DNA of 64,000 bases. It comes from an uncultured bacterium. Lineage in GTDB: Bacteria; Bacteroidota; Bacteroidia; Bacteroidales; UBA932. Positions 26,836-34,561 of the stretch are shown one piece after another (the stretch's first letter is position 1; each line of letters starts with the position of its first letter). The notes beneath the pieces were generated by a model. That model was not told where the DNA came from and did no database searches. It saw only the letters and a list, made by a program, of their open reading frames with translations. Made by a program: the position numbers and the translations under genes. Location of the stretch: assembly GCA_949300025.1 (NCBI GenBank), contig CASGCS010000005.1:1-64000 (forward strand). Reading direction: 5' to 3'.

Positions 26836-27813
26836 TTAATTTACCAGACAGCCTACAGTCTGCGGTGTGATTCTTATATTGAACAGGCCTTCGGGGACAG
26901 AAAGCAGTTCCAGCCTGATGTTTTTGCCCGATTCGCCCGATGCCGAGGCAAAAAGCTGCGAACAGTCCGCCACCACGTTGAAATCCGACGGAGAGAATGA
27001 CTTTTTCTGATACGATGCCCAATATGTAACGGTGACCTCCTGCGGAAAGACGGTAACAAGACTGCCGAGAGGATTGTTTATCACGGATACGCTTACCTGA
27101 CAGCTGTTTTCGTAATAGCGCTGCACGTCAATCGCGTAATAGACCTCATTATCCGATATTCGCACGCCCTCTATCTCTTCGAGTTTCACAACTCCCTGAA
27201 TCGGAGAATCTGCCATGTTCTTTTTCACCGCCTTTGTCAGTACATGGTCTATTGAGGCAATCTTCTCGTCGTTGCCATATATGTAGACAGAATCCGGCGT
27301 TGCCCAGATTCTTGAAAAAATGGCGAACTGCGGCTTGCAGGTAACCTTTGAAACAAGTTTTACCGGCACTTTTTTATACGACTGCTTAGGGAAATTGAAA
27401 AAAAGCGTATCGGAAACCACTGATTCCACCCTGAAATCCGAACCGAGACTGTTCTGCAACTCGTTTCTTATATCGCTGCTGCTCACGCCGAAAAGGTCTC
27501 CGCCGTCGCCGGCCGGTCTGAGATATTGGGAATCCAGATTAATCTCTATTCCGCTGCCCTTTATCCTGTGCTGTATGATTGAGAAACCCGAAGTGCGCCC
27601 TCTTATGATTACCGAATTGCGCGACACCGAACTCTTGCTGCGCCCCACCAGATTCGTGGTAAGATTTACCTTGTATTCAAAAACAGAGGAGTACTCAAGC
27701 GAAAGCCTGTACATACTCCACATAAAAAAAGCCAAAAGAAGGGAAAAAACCAGTACAAACAAATCTCCTCCCCTCTTTTTATAGAATTCCTTTATTGATG
27801 TGCGCCGTGACAT
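26836..27813 (-). CDS. YbbR-like (CdaR family) protein
   Basis: 325 residues. One N-terminal membrane helix (LFVLVFSLLLAFFMWSMYRL, about residues 14-33) followed by extracytoplasmic YbbR-type beta repeats (YKVNLTTNLVGRS; KKVPVKLVSKVTCKPQ; YYENSCQVSVSVIN). In Firmicutes YbbR/CdaR proteins control a cyclic-di-AMP synthase; no such gene is in the window, so the role here is unknown. Its ATG shares one base with the yajC stop. Confidence 0.85.
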   Translation of the reverse strand: MSRRTSIKEFYKKRGGDLFVLVFSLLLAFFMWSMYRLSLEYSSVFEYKVNLTTNLVGRSKSSVSRNSVIIRGRTSGFSIIQHRIKGSGIEINLDSQYLRPAGDGGDLFGVSSSDIRNELQNSLGSDFRVESVVSDTLFFNFPKQSYKKVPVKLVSKVTCKPQFAIFSRIWATPDSVYIYGNDEKIASIDHVLTKAVKKNMADSPIQGVVKLEEIEGVRISDNEVYYAIDVQRYYENSCQVSVSVINNPLGSLVTVFPQEVTVTYWASYQKKSFSPSDFNVVADCSQLFASASGESGKNIRLELLSVPEGLFNIRITPQTVGCLVN

Positions 27814-28139
27814 TATTTTGCAGGGACATCGGTCATGTCCTTCACTATGGCGCTTCTGTCTACACGCAGTTTGACGTTGCTGTCTACTTCAATTTCAATG
27901 TATTTTTCGCTCACGTTCGAAACCACGCCGTAGATTCCGCCAATGGTAACGATTTTGTCTCCCTTCTGGAGGGAATTCCTGAATTTTGCCAGTTCCTTCT
28001 GCTTTTTCTGCTGCGGGCGTATCATGAAAAGCCACATGACAACAAAAATAAGAAGCATCATTATCAGAAAACTCCAGTTTCCTCCTGCAGCGTTTCCGCT
28101 GGCGGCAGTTCCGGTTGCCTGTAAAAAATTAAGTATCAT
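27813..28139 (-). CDS. yajC: Preprotein translocase accessory subunit YajC
   Basis: 108 residues from ATG 28139; the frame opens at a TTG six bases earlier. One membrane helix (LIMMLLIFVVMWLFM) followed by the family motif MIRPQQKKQKELAKFRNSLQKGDKIVTIGGIYGVV. YajC associates with SecDF-SecYEG. A -7 box lies 28 bases upstream, so it can start the yajC-ybbR-coaE-TerB/DnaJ-DUF5606-rimO-fabG operon. Confidence 0.95.
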   Translation of the reverse strand: MILNFLQATGTAASGNAAGGNWSFLIMMLLIFVVMWLFMIRPQQKKQKELAKFRNSLQKGDKIVTIGGIYGVVSNVSEKYIEIEVDSNVKLRVDRSAIVKDMTDVPAK

Positions 28140-28167
28140 TTTCAAATCTGTTTTGTTTGTTCGGCCA

Positions 28168-28175
28168 CAAAGATA
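28168..28175 (-). promoter_or_regulatory. -7 box TATCTTTG for the yajC operon
   Basis: Perfect TAnnTTTG on the minus strand, 28 bases before the yajC ATG. A TTGG lies about 18 bases upstream at the -33 place, inside the end of nusB. Confidence 0.5.
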
Positions 28176-28180
28176 ATCAT

Positions 28181-29128
28181 TTATTCATTCGAACCAACCA
28201 GCCCCCGGCCTTTCTTGACTATGGTGCCGTCTGCGCACATCTCCTGCAGGATTTTATCCAGCAGGCCGTTCACGAAGACGCGACTGTTGGGCGTACTGTA
28301 GAATTTGGATATGTCTACATATTCGTTTATCGTAACCTTCAAGGGTATGGTCTCAAAGGTAACGGCCTCGACTATTCCCATCACTATCAGCAGCAGGTCT
28401 GAAGTGACCAGACGCTCCAGATCCCAATGCGAAACCCGCTTTGCAACCATGTCGGCGTACTCCCTGTATTTGAGCATGGATGCGGTAAGAAGCCTCTTGG
28501 CATAAAGTTCGTCATCTTCATTCTGGAAAACCGAAGGAAGCGCAACGCCTGACTGCGATGCAATCTGCTTCATCTGCTTCACCGCCGTTCCGAGCACATA
28601 GCCCAGGTCGTCTATCCAGTATATGCTGAGATCCTCAAGTATATCTGCAAGTTCCTGATTGTCTTCCAATTCGTTTTTAAATATTGTCCTGACAAGGGCT
28701 ATGTCTTCAGCCATAGAGCCCGTGCCGCTCTCCATATATTCCGCGAAATAGTCTCTCGACGAAATTGCAAGGTAGAGGTTTTTCACGAAAGTGCCGTAAT
28801 CGTTCCACGAAAGCCCTTTCTGCTGCAGGAATTTCAAAAATTTGGGATCGTTTTCGAGTATCGAAATAAATCTGTTATTTACAAATTTATAGTTTGGATT
28901 GGCCTCCTGAGGCGTAGGCTGGAATTTGAGCAGCCCGCGCTGGATCTTCTCCTCCGCCGCCTTTTTCAGGGCTGCCGGCAGGCTCAATACAAATGCGTAA
29001 AGTTCAAGAGTCTTCTCGCACGAAAGAACAAGTTCCCTCTCTGCCGCCGCCACAGAATCCGACTCTGAGAGCACCCGCCCGAACAGGATTTTAAAGACCT
29101 TGATTCTTAACATTCTTCTGCTAAGCAT
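28181..29128 (-). CDS. nusB: Transcription antitermination factor NusB, long Bacteroidota form
   Basis: 315 residues, about twice the E. coli length. It starts MLSRRMLRIKVFKILF, as NusB does, but a long helical insertion follows. The typical C-terminal half is DLERLVTSDLLLIVMGIVEAVTFETIPLKVTINEYVDISKFYSTPNSRVFVNGLLDKI. Binds boxA RNA with S10 for rRNA antitermination. Long NusB is usual in this phylum. Driven by a TATATTTG box 25 bases upstream. Confidence 0.92.
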   Translation of the reverse strand: MLSRRMLRIKVFKILFGRVLSESDSVAAAERELVLSCEKTLELYAFVLSLPAALKKAAEEKIQRGLLKFQPTPQEANPNYKFVNNRFISILENDPKFLKFLQQKGLSWNDYGTFVKNLYLAISSRDYFAEYMESGTGSMAEDIALVRTIFKNELEDNQELADILEDLSIYWIDDLGYVLGTAVKQMKQIASQSGVALPSVFQNEDDELYAKRLLTASMLKYREYADMVAKRVSHWDLERLVTSDLLLIVMGIVEAVTFETIPLKVTINEYVDISKFYSTPNSRVFVNGLLDKILQEMCADGTIVKKGRGLVGSNE

Positions 29129-29153
29129 AGAAAATATAGTTTAAAATATTTTG

Positions 29154-29161
29154 CAAATATA
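29154..29161 (-). promoter_or_regulatory. -7 box TATATTTG for nusB
   Basis: Perfect TAnnTTTG on the minus strand, 25 bases before the nusB ATG. It is back to back with the plus-strand box at 29186. Confidence 0.5.
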
Positions 29162-29185
29162 GATTTTTAGGCACAAAAATTATTT

Positions 29186-29193
29186 TATCTTTG
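29186..29193 (+). promoter_or_regulatory. -7 box TATCTTTG for the DUF3276 gene
   Basis: Perfect TAnnTTTG in an AT-rich region, 53 bases before the ATG at 29247. -33 is not clear (TTTT). Confidence 0.45.
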
Positions 29194-29246
29194 TAAAGTT
29201 TTTTTTGAAAAAACGCAAATAAAGGTTTTAAACGATTATAAAAATT

Positions 29247-29594
29247 ATGTATTCAGAGGATTTCGACAGCGTTGGAGCGCAAGAGCGTAACGGCGATGAT
29301 GTATTTTCAAAGCCGGTAAGGGCGGGCAAAAGAACCTATTTTTTTGACGTAAAGGCAACTAAGGGAAACGATTATTATCTCACCATAACTGAAAGCAAGA
29401 GAAAAGTGGAGAAAGACGGACGTTTTTCTTACGACAAGCATAAGATTTTCCTCTACAAGGAGGATTTCGACAAATTCACGGAGAGCCTGCAGGAGGTAAT
29501 AAACTTCATCAAGGAAAAAGCCCCCGCAACAGTTTCCTGTGAGGGCGAGGAAAGGCCTAACTCATTTTCAGACGTGGATTTCGACCAGCTTTAG
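29247..29594 (+). CDS. DUF3276 PUR-alpha-like nucleic-acid-binding protein
   Basis: 115 residues matching the Bacteroidota DUF3276 family, which shares the PUR repeat with eukaryotic Pur-alpha and with the Borrelia PUR protein: VRAGKRTYFFDVKATKGNDYYLTITESKRK and DKHKIFLYKEDFDKFTESLQEVINFIKE form one PUR domain. Family members bind single-stranded DNA or RNA. The acidic ends are less conserved. It is a single gene with its own promoter; the tRNA-Cys promoter follows within 31 bases. Confidence 0.9.
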   Translation: MYSEDFDSVGAQERNGDDVFSKPVRAGKRTYFFDVKATKGNDYYLTITESKRKVEKDGRFSYDKHKIFLYKEDFDKFTESLQEVINFIKEKAPATVSCEGEERPNSFSDVDFDQL

Positions 29595-29624
29595 AAAAGA
29601 TTTTCCCCATGCGGGATTTTGAAA

Positions 29625-29656
29625 TTTGGAGGTGCAGAAAAAAAAGTTTAACTTTG
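29625..29656 (+). promoter_or_regulatory. Complete Bacteroidota promoter for tRNA-Cys
   Basis: TTTG at 29625-29628, a 20-base spacer, and TAACTTTG at 29649-29656: a full match to the -33/-7 consensus. The tRNA begins 16 bases after the box. Confidence 0.75.
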
Positions 29657-29672
29657 CACTTCCATTGTCAAT

Positions 29673-29743
29673 GGTACCATGGCCGAGAGGTTAGGCACCG
29701 GTCTGCAAAACCGATTACAGCAGTTCGAATCTGCTTGGTACCT
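29673..29743 (+). tRNA. tRNA-Cys (GCA)
   Basis: Cloverleaf of 71 bases. The acceptor stem GGTACCA pairs with TGGTACC, the discriminator is T as expected for cysteine, the anticodon loop CTGCAAA has GCA, and the T arm is AGCAG-TTCGAAT-CTGCT. CCA is not encoded. A terminator follows six bases later. Confidence 0.97.
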
Positions 29744-29748
29744 CAAAG

Positions 29749-29777
29749 ATGAGCCTCCCGAGGGCTCATTTTTTTTG
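29749..29777 (+). terminator. Rho-independent terminator after tRNA-Cys
   Basis: Stem ATGAGCC/GGCTCAT plus a T-G pair (29749-29769), five-base loop, then a run of T's. The T-run overlaps the TTTG -33 element of the purM promoter. Confidence 0.9.
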
Positions 29778-29805
29778 TTGTTTACCGCAATAAAGAGTAC
29801 TTTTG
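29774..29805 (+). promoter_or_regulatory. Complete Bacteroidota promoter for purM
   Basis: TTTG at 29774-29777, 20-base spacer, TACTTTTG at 29798-29805; the purM ATG is 25 bases further. The -33 element is formed from the end of the tRNA terminator's T-run. Confidence 0.7.
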
Positions 29806-29830
29806 CAAGATAACGCGCAAATGATTCATC

Positions 29831-31030
29831 ATGCAAAATTCCACAGACAACAGATATGCGCTGCGCGGCGTCTCTTCCTCAAAAGAGGATGTCCATGCAG
29901 CCATCAAGAATCTCGACAAGGGATTGTTCCCAAAAGCCTTTTGTAAAATAGTACCCGATTTTCTCACCGGAGACCCTGATTACTGCCTTGTAATGCATGC
30001 AGACGGGGCCGGGACAAAGTCTTCATTGGCGTATGTCTACTGGAAGGAGAGCGGAGACCTTTCGGTATGGGACGGCATAGCCCAGGACGCAATCGTCATG
30101 AATACAGATGACCTTCTCTGCGTAGGAGTAACTGACAACATCCTCCTCTCATCCACAATCGGGCGCAACAAGCAGCTTGTTCCGGGCCAGGTGATAAGCA
30201 GGATAATAGAGGCTTCGGAGAAATTCTGTCGCAGGATGGCCGAATATGGAGTGAACATGATTCTCACAGGCGGAGAGACTGCAGATGTGGGAGATCTGGT
30301 AAGGACCGTGATTGTAGACAGCACGGTATGCGCAAGGATAAAAAGAAACGATGTCATAGACAACGCAAACATCAAGGCCGGAGATGTGATAGTCGGGCTC
30401 GCCTCATACGGCAAGGCAGACTATGAGTCAAAATATAACGGCGGTATGGGCAGCAACGGTCTCACATCGGCCCGCCACGATGTATTCGCAAAATATATAG
30501 CAGACAAATATCCTGAAAGTTACGACCACTCACTGCCCGAAGAGCTTGTATATTCAGGTTCAAGGAAACTGCTGGAGAAAGAGCCGGAAAGCGGCCTTAC
30601 ATACGGGGAGCTGGTGCTCTCTCCTACCAGAACCTATGCTCCTGTAATCAAAAAGGTTCTGGACAAATACAGAAAACAGATTAACGGCATGGTCCATTGT
30701 TCGGGCGGAGCGCAGACAAAAGTGCTCCATTTCATAGAGAACCTGTCTGTGATAAAAGACAACCTCTTTGACACGCCGCCGCTGTTCAAGGCTATCCGCC
30801 GGGAATCGGGCACTTCATGGGAAGAGATGTACAAAGTCTTCAACATGGGCCACCGCATGGAAATCTACACGAATCACGACATAGCCGCCGACATTGTAAA
30901 GATATCAAAAGAACTGGGAGTGGATGCAAGAATCATCGGCCGTGTGGAGAGCTGTGCAACAGGAGCCGAAGTAAAGATATCCGGCCCTTACGGCAATTTC
31001 GAATATAAAAAACAAACATCCATATCATGA
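29831..31030 (+). CDS. purM: Phosphoribosylformylglycinamidine cyclo-ligase (AIR synthase)
   Basis: Fifth step of purine synthesis, closing the imidazole ring of AIR with ATP. 399 residues, the longer Bacteroidota version. Family parts: HADGAGTKSSLAYVYWKE, DAIVMNTDDLLCVG, MILTGGETADVGDLV, GLASYGKADYE...GGMGSNGLTSARHDV and MVHCSGGAQTKV. The end (VFNMGHRMEIYTNH) is the ligand-binding half. Its stop overlaps the next ATG (ATGA), coupling it to the racemase-like lipoprotein. Confidence 0.93.
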   Translation: MQNSTDNRYALRGVSSSKEDVHAAIKNLDKGLFPKAFCKIVPDFLTGDPDYCLVMHADGAGTKSSLAYVYWKESGDLSVWDGIAQDAIVMNTDDLLCVGVTDNILLSSTIGRNKQLVPGQVISRIIEASEKFCRRMAEYGVNMILTGGETADVGDLVRTVIVDSTVCARIKRNDVIDNANIKAGDVIVGLASYGKADYESKYNGGMGSNGLTSARHDVFAKYIADKYPESYDHSLPEELVYSGSRKLLEKEPESGLTYGELVLSPTRTYAPVIKKVLDKYRKQINGMVHCSGGAQTKVLHFIENLSVIKDNLFDTPPLFKAIRRESGTSWEEMYKVFNMGHRMEIYTNHDIAADIVKISKELGVDARIIGRVESCATGAEVKISGPYGNFEYKKQTSIS

Positions 31031-32508
31031 AACGATTTCTGCTTGCTGCACTGATACCTTTCCTGGCCGCATGCGGCTCAGGCAAAAAGGGAGAGACAGT
31101 CAAACTGTCGCCAATCATAGAAAAGGCATTGAACGATGAAACGTCACGCTTCTATGCCGATTTTTCAAAATTCCCCGTTGAAAAACGCACTCTTCCAATA
31201 GGCGTATTCGATTCAGGCACGGGCGGCCTTACGGTACTGGAGGTGATGCTGACCATAGACCAGATAGACAATATCACGGGAAAACCGGGCTCCGACGGCA
31301 TTCCCGATTTCGCCGGCGAGAATTTCACCTTCATGGGCGACATGGCCAACATGCCATATGGAAACTATGCGGCGGAAAACAAAAACGAGTTCTTTAAGGA
31401 ACTGGTAGTAAAGGACGCACTGTTCCTGCTCGGAAACAAATATTGGCTTTCTGCAATAGACAAAGAGGCAGATGGAGTCAAGCAGCCGTCGAAAATCATT
31501 GTAATAGCATGCAATACTGCCACCGCCTGGGGGCTGAACCCCATAGACACACTGCTTTCAGAGAGCAATACGGGAGTAAAGGTTATCGGGGTCATAAATG
31601 CCGGAGTAAACGCTCTCTTCCAGTCTTTGGAAAAGGGCTCGGCAGAAGATTCCGTGGCTGTGGGAGTTCTGGCAACTGTCGGCACCATTGCCTCTGACGC
31701 CTACAGCAGGACAATAAAGGAAGTAAAGGCTGAGCTGGGCTACCCCGGAGGAATACGCGTAGTCAATCACGCCTGCGCCGGATTTGCAGAGGCTGTAGAT
31801 ATGGAGCGCGATTTCAACGACCCCACAGCAACTGCTCCAAGAGCCTCTTACAGAGGTCCTGAAATCGGAGAAACCGAAGATGATATAAACCTCGGCCTGA
31901 TGAGGCTCTACAACTTCAGTTTTGAAAACAATGCGCTGCTTGTCTCTACGAAAGAGGGCAAAATTACCGAAATACAGCTTAACTCGGCTGCCAACTACGC
32001 CCGCTTCCATCTGGTAAACCTTTTGGAAAAGCACAGGCAGAGCGGCTCCACCGTCCCTATGCAATACATAATTTTGGGATGCACCCACTACCCTTTTCTG
32101 CTCGACACACTCCAGACTGCGCTGCAGGAGTTGAGAGACTACACGGTAAACGGACGGGCCATATACAGAGAACTGATTTCAGATTCACTCACATTCATAG
32201 ACCCTGCAGTCTTTACCGCCATCGAGTGCTACAACACGCTCAGGGCAGACAACAATCTGGCCCTAAGGACAAAAGAGGGCAAGGTAGATGCATACATATC
32301 GGTTCCGGCCTACGGTCTTTCAGCAGACAAGCTCGATTCCAACGGAAATCTCTCTTACGACTACAAATATGGCAGAGAGGCCGGTACGGAGGAGCTGTCG
32401 ACAGTCTTCGTGCCGCTCACGGGCAGATACCTTACAAAGGAGAATATGGAAAGGCTTCAGACACTGGTTCCCAATTCATACAGAAAGATTACCGAAAACT
32501 GGAATTGA
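31027..32508 (+). CDS. Lipoprotein with a complete glutamate-racemase-like domain
   Basis: 493 residues. MKRFLLAALIPFLAACGSG is a type II signal peptide with Cys16. The body carries every Asp/Glu racemase motif: IGVFDSGTGGLTVL (D62, S63), GDMANMPYGNY, VIACNTATA (C162) and LGCTHYP (C352, H354). MurI is normally a 260-290-residue cytosolic enzyme; this protein is lipidated and has insertions of some 80-100 residues between the motifs. If lipidated it would sit in the periplasm, where D-glutamate synthesis for UDP-MurNAc peptides does not happen, so its substrate is probably different (perhaps a free or peptide-released amino acid). Starts inside the purM stop (ATGA) and ends one base before the exonuclease start. 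Confidence 0.8.
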   Translation: MKRFLLAALIPFLAACGSGKKGETVKLSPIIEKALNDETSRFYADFSKFPVEKRTLPIGVFDSGTGGLTVLEVMLTIDQIDNITGKPGSDGIPDFAGENFTFMGDMANMPYGNYAAENKNEFFKELVVKDALFLLGNKYWLSAIDKEADGVKQPSKIIVIACNTATAWGLNPIDTLLSESNTGVKVIGVINAGVNALFQSLEKGSAEDSVAVGVLATVGTIASDAYSRTIKEVKAELGYPGGIRVVNHACAGFAEAVDMERDFNDPTATAPRASYRGPEIGETEDDINLGLMRLYNFSFENNALLVSTKEGKITEIQLNSAANYARFHLVNLLEKHRQSGSTVPMQYIILGCTHYPFLLDTLQTALQELRDYTVNGRAIYRELISDSLTFIDPAVFTAIECYNTLRADNNLALRTKEGKVDAYISVPAYGLSADKLDSNGNLSYDYKYGREAGTEELSTVFVPLTGRYLTKENMERLQTLVPNSYRKITENWN

Positions 32509-32509
32509 A

Positions 32510-33097
32510 ATGGCATACGCGCAGCATATAACTTCCGAGGAGATAGAAAAGATGGAATTCGCCACATTTTCCGGGCAGATTCAAGTAATAGACAAGGCCG
32601 ACGGGAAGTTCCATGAAGCGATAAGATACCTCTCGCACCAACCCATGATAGGGTTCGACACAGAGACCAAACCCTGTTTTGTACCCAAGGTGCCAAGAAA
32701 CAAAATGGCGATACTCCAGCTTTCCGGCGAAGACCGGGCTTTCATATTCAGACTGCAGCAGTTGGGAGTCCCCAAGAAACTGGCGCAGTTGCTCTCGAAC
32801 CCGGGAGTCATTAAGATAGGCGCGGCCGTACATGATGACATTCGCGGACTGAGAGAGTACTACGATTTCAATCCCGCCAGTTTTGTAGACCTGCAGAAAC
32901 TTGCCGGAGATTTCGGCATTGAGGAAAAGAGCGTAAGAAAGATGGCGGCGATAATTCTCAACAAAAGGGTTTCAAAATCGCAGCAGCTCTCCAACTGGGA
33001 GAGTTCAGTCCTTTCAGAGGCGCAGCTCAAATATGCCGCAATAGATGCATGGATATGCCTTGAAATGTACAAGGCTCTCACTTTGTATAAAAAATAA
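32510..33097 (+). CDS. 3'-5' exonuclease domain protein, RNase D-like (DEDDy)
   Basis: 195 residues from ATG 32510, two bases after the previous stop. DEDDy motifs: IGFDTETKP (Exo I, D and E), GAAVHDDIRGLREYY (Exo II, D) and LKYAAIDAWICLEMY (Exo III, Y and D). No HRDC domain follows, unlike full RNase D, so it is a stand-alone exonuclease of the family that includes WRN-type nucleases. Substrate, DNA or RNA, not known. The stop overlaps the next gene's ATG by one base. Confidence 0.88.
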   Translation: MAYAQHITSEEIEKMEFATFSGQIQVIDKADGKFHEAIRYLSHQPMIGFDTETKPCFVPKVPRNKMAILQLSGEDRAFIFRLQQLGVPKKLAQLLSNPGVIKIGAAVHDDIRGLREYYDFNPASFVDLQKLAGDFGIEEKSVRKMAAIILNKRVSKSQQLSNWESSVLSEAQLKYAAIDAWICLEMYKALTLYKK

Positions 33098-34305
33098 TGA
33101 AAAAAGTCATACTTAAAAAAGGGCGGGAGAGTTCCGTGGAAAGGTTTCACCCGTGGATATTTTCCGGGGCGGTCGGAAAAGTGACAGGCAACCCCTGCGA
33201 GGGAGAAGTAGTAAGCATATATTCCCACGACGGGACTCTGCTCGGATGCGGCCACTATCAGATTGGCTCGATTGCAGTGCGTATTCTCTCGTTCGAGAGT
33301 GAAGAGATAGACAGCTCCTTCTGGAAAGAGAGGATAGAGGCAGCCTGCCACCTGCGCACAACTGCAAGTCTGACAGAAGACAACAGCGGGACAGACTGTT
33401 ACAGACTCATCCATGGAGAGGGCGACAATCTGCCGGGGCTGATCGTAGACATCTACAGGAATGTGGCAGTCTTGCAGGCCCATTCCGCAGGCATGTTCAT
33501 TGCCAGAGAAAAAATAGCCATGGCCCTTAAAGAGGTTTTGGGCAGGAAGATAGATGCAATATATGACAAGAGCGCGGCTACCGCTCCGTTCAAGGCAGGA
33601 CTTGAACTTAACAACGGCTATCTCTATTGCCGGGAGGGGGCGAAATACAATGGCCAAACCGGAGAAGAGATTGTGCACGAAAACGGCAACTTGTTCCATG
33701 TAAACTGGATAGAGGGGCAGAAGACCGGATTTTTCCTTGACCAGAGAGACAACAGGGAACTTGTAAAGAGGTATTCCCGCGGCAAACGGGTTCTGAACCT
33801 TTTCTGCTACACCGGAGGCTTTTCTGTTTACGCTCTCAGCGGAGGGGCTGCAAGTGTAGATTCAGTGGACAGTTCTGCAAAAGCCATTGAACTTACAGAA
33901 AAGAACATTGCGCTCAACGGGTTCGGAGAAAAGGCACACAACTCATTCTGCTGCGATGCGATAGACTATCTGCACAAATCGGAACCTGGCAAATATGACC
34001 TTATTGTAGTTGACCCGCCGGCATTCGCAAAACACAGAGATGCCATAAACAATGCGCTGAGAGCCTACAAGCGGTTGAACGCGGCAGCGATAGAAAAGGT
34101 TGCCCCGGGAGGGATAATCTTCACATACAGTTGCTCGCAGGCAATAGACAAGCAGAGCTTCGCCCTTGCCGTATTTTCCGCCGCAGCCATTGCAGGGCGC
34201 AGGGTAAAGATAATCCACAGGCTTACCCAGCCTGCAGACCATCCTGTAAACATATACCATCCCGAAGGAGAATATCTCAAGGGGCTCGCGCTGTATATAG
34301 AATAA
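33097..34305 (+). CDS. Class I SAM-dependent rRNA methyltransferase, RlmI-like
   Basis: 402 residues. N-terminal PUA domain (KKVILKKGRESSVERFHPWIFSGAVG), an EEHD-like middle domain, then a Rossmann methyltransferase: KTGFFLDQRDNRELV, VLNLFCYTGGFSVYALSGGAASVDSVD (SAM binding) and DLIVVDPPAFAKHRD (catalytic loop DPPAF). This is the layout of RlmI, which makes m5C in 23S rRNA; the site here is not certain. Last gene of the purM run. Confidence 0.92.
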   Translation: MKKVILKKGRESSVERFHPWIFSGAVGKVTGNPCEGEVVSIYSHDGTLLGCGHYQIGSIAVRILSFESEEIDSSFWKERIEAACHLRTTASLTEDNSGTDCYRLIHGEGDNLPGLIVDIYRNVAVLQAHSAGMFIAREKIAMALKEVLGRKIDAIYDKSAATAPFKAGLELNNGYLYCREGAKYNGQTGEEIVHENGNLFHVNWIEGQKTGFFLDQRDNRELVKRYSRGKRVLNLFCYTGGFSVYALSGGAASVDSVDSSAKAIELTEKNIALNGFGEKAHNSFCCDAIDYLHKSEPGKYDLIVVDPPAFAKHRDAINNALRAYKRLNAAAIEKVAPGGIIFTYSCSQAIDKQSFALAVFSAAAIAGRRVKIIHRLTQPADHPVNIYHPEGEYLKGLALYIE

Positions 34306-34340
34306 CGCCTCAGGTAAAGTGCAAGGGCATTACCCTTCTC

Positions 34341-34408
34341 TGCATTATAATGTATAATATGCAAGACATCACACCTCTTTGCATTATAATGGATAAAATG
34401 CAAGGCAT
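34341..34408. repeat. Two near-identical 29-base palindromic units, 39-base period
   Basis: Units at 34341-34369 and 34380-34408 agree at 26 of 29 bases. Each begins TGCATTATAATG and has an inverted TGCAT/ATGCA; the second forms a clean TTGCATT/AATGCAA hairpin flanked by ACCTC/GAGGT. They lie just past the methyltransferase stop. No T-run follows either. Confidence 0.65.
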
Positions 34409-34439
34409 TGAGGTTCAGAACGAAAGAATACCTATACAC

Positions 34440-34560
34440 AAACGGCTTTATAATGAGCAGATTACAAAGCCGTCAAGGTCATAACGAGGGAGTGTACTCA
34501 AGTACATGACCGAGGAAATGCACCGCAGACAATGCAGTAATTTGCCATTATAATCCGTTT
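34440..34560. repeat. 121-base element with imperfect terminal inverted repeats and inner hairpins
   Basis: The left end AAACGGCTTTATAATG and the complement of the right end (AAACGGATTATAATG) match over about 24 bases with a few gaps. Inside, GGCTTT-TAAT pairs with ATTA-AAAGCC (34444-34471), and GGTCAT (34477-34482) pairs with ATGACC (34506-34511) around GTACT/AGTAC. No frame is plausible. It could be a MITE-like repeat, a structured RNA, or a two-way transcription barrier between the converging genes. It ends just past the glnN stop. Confidence 0.6.
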
Positions 34561-34561
34561 G

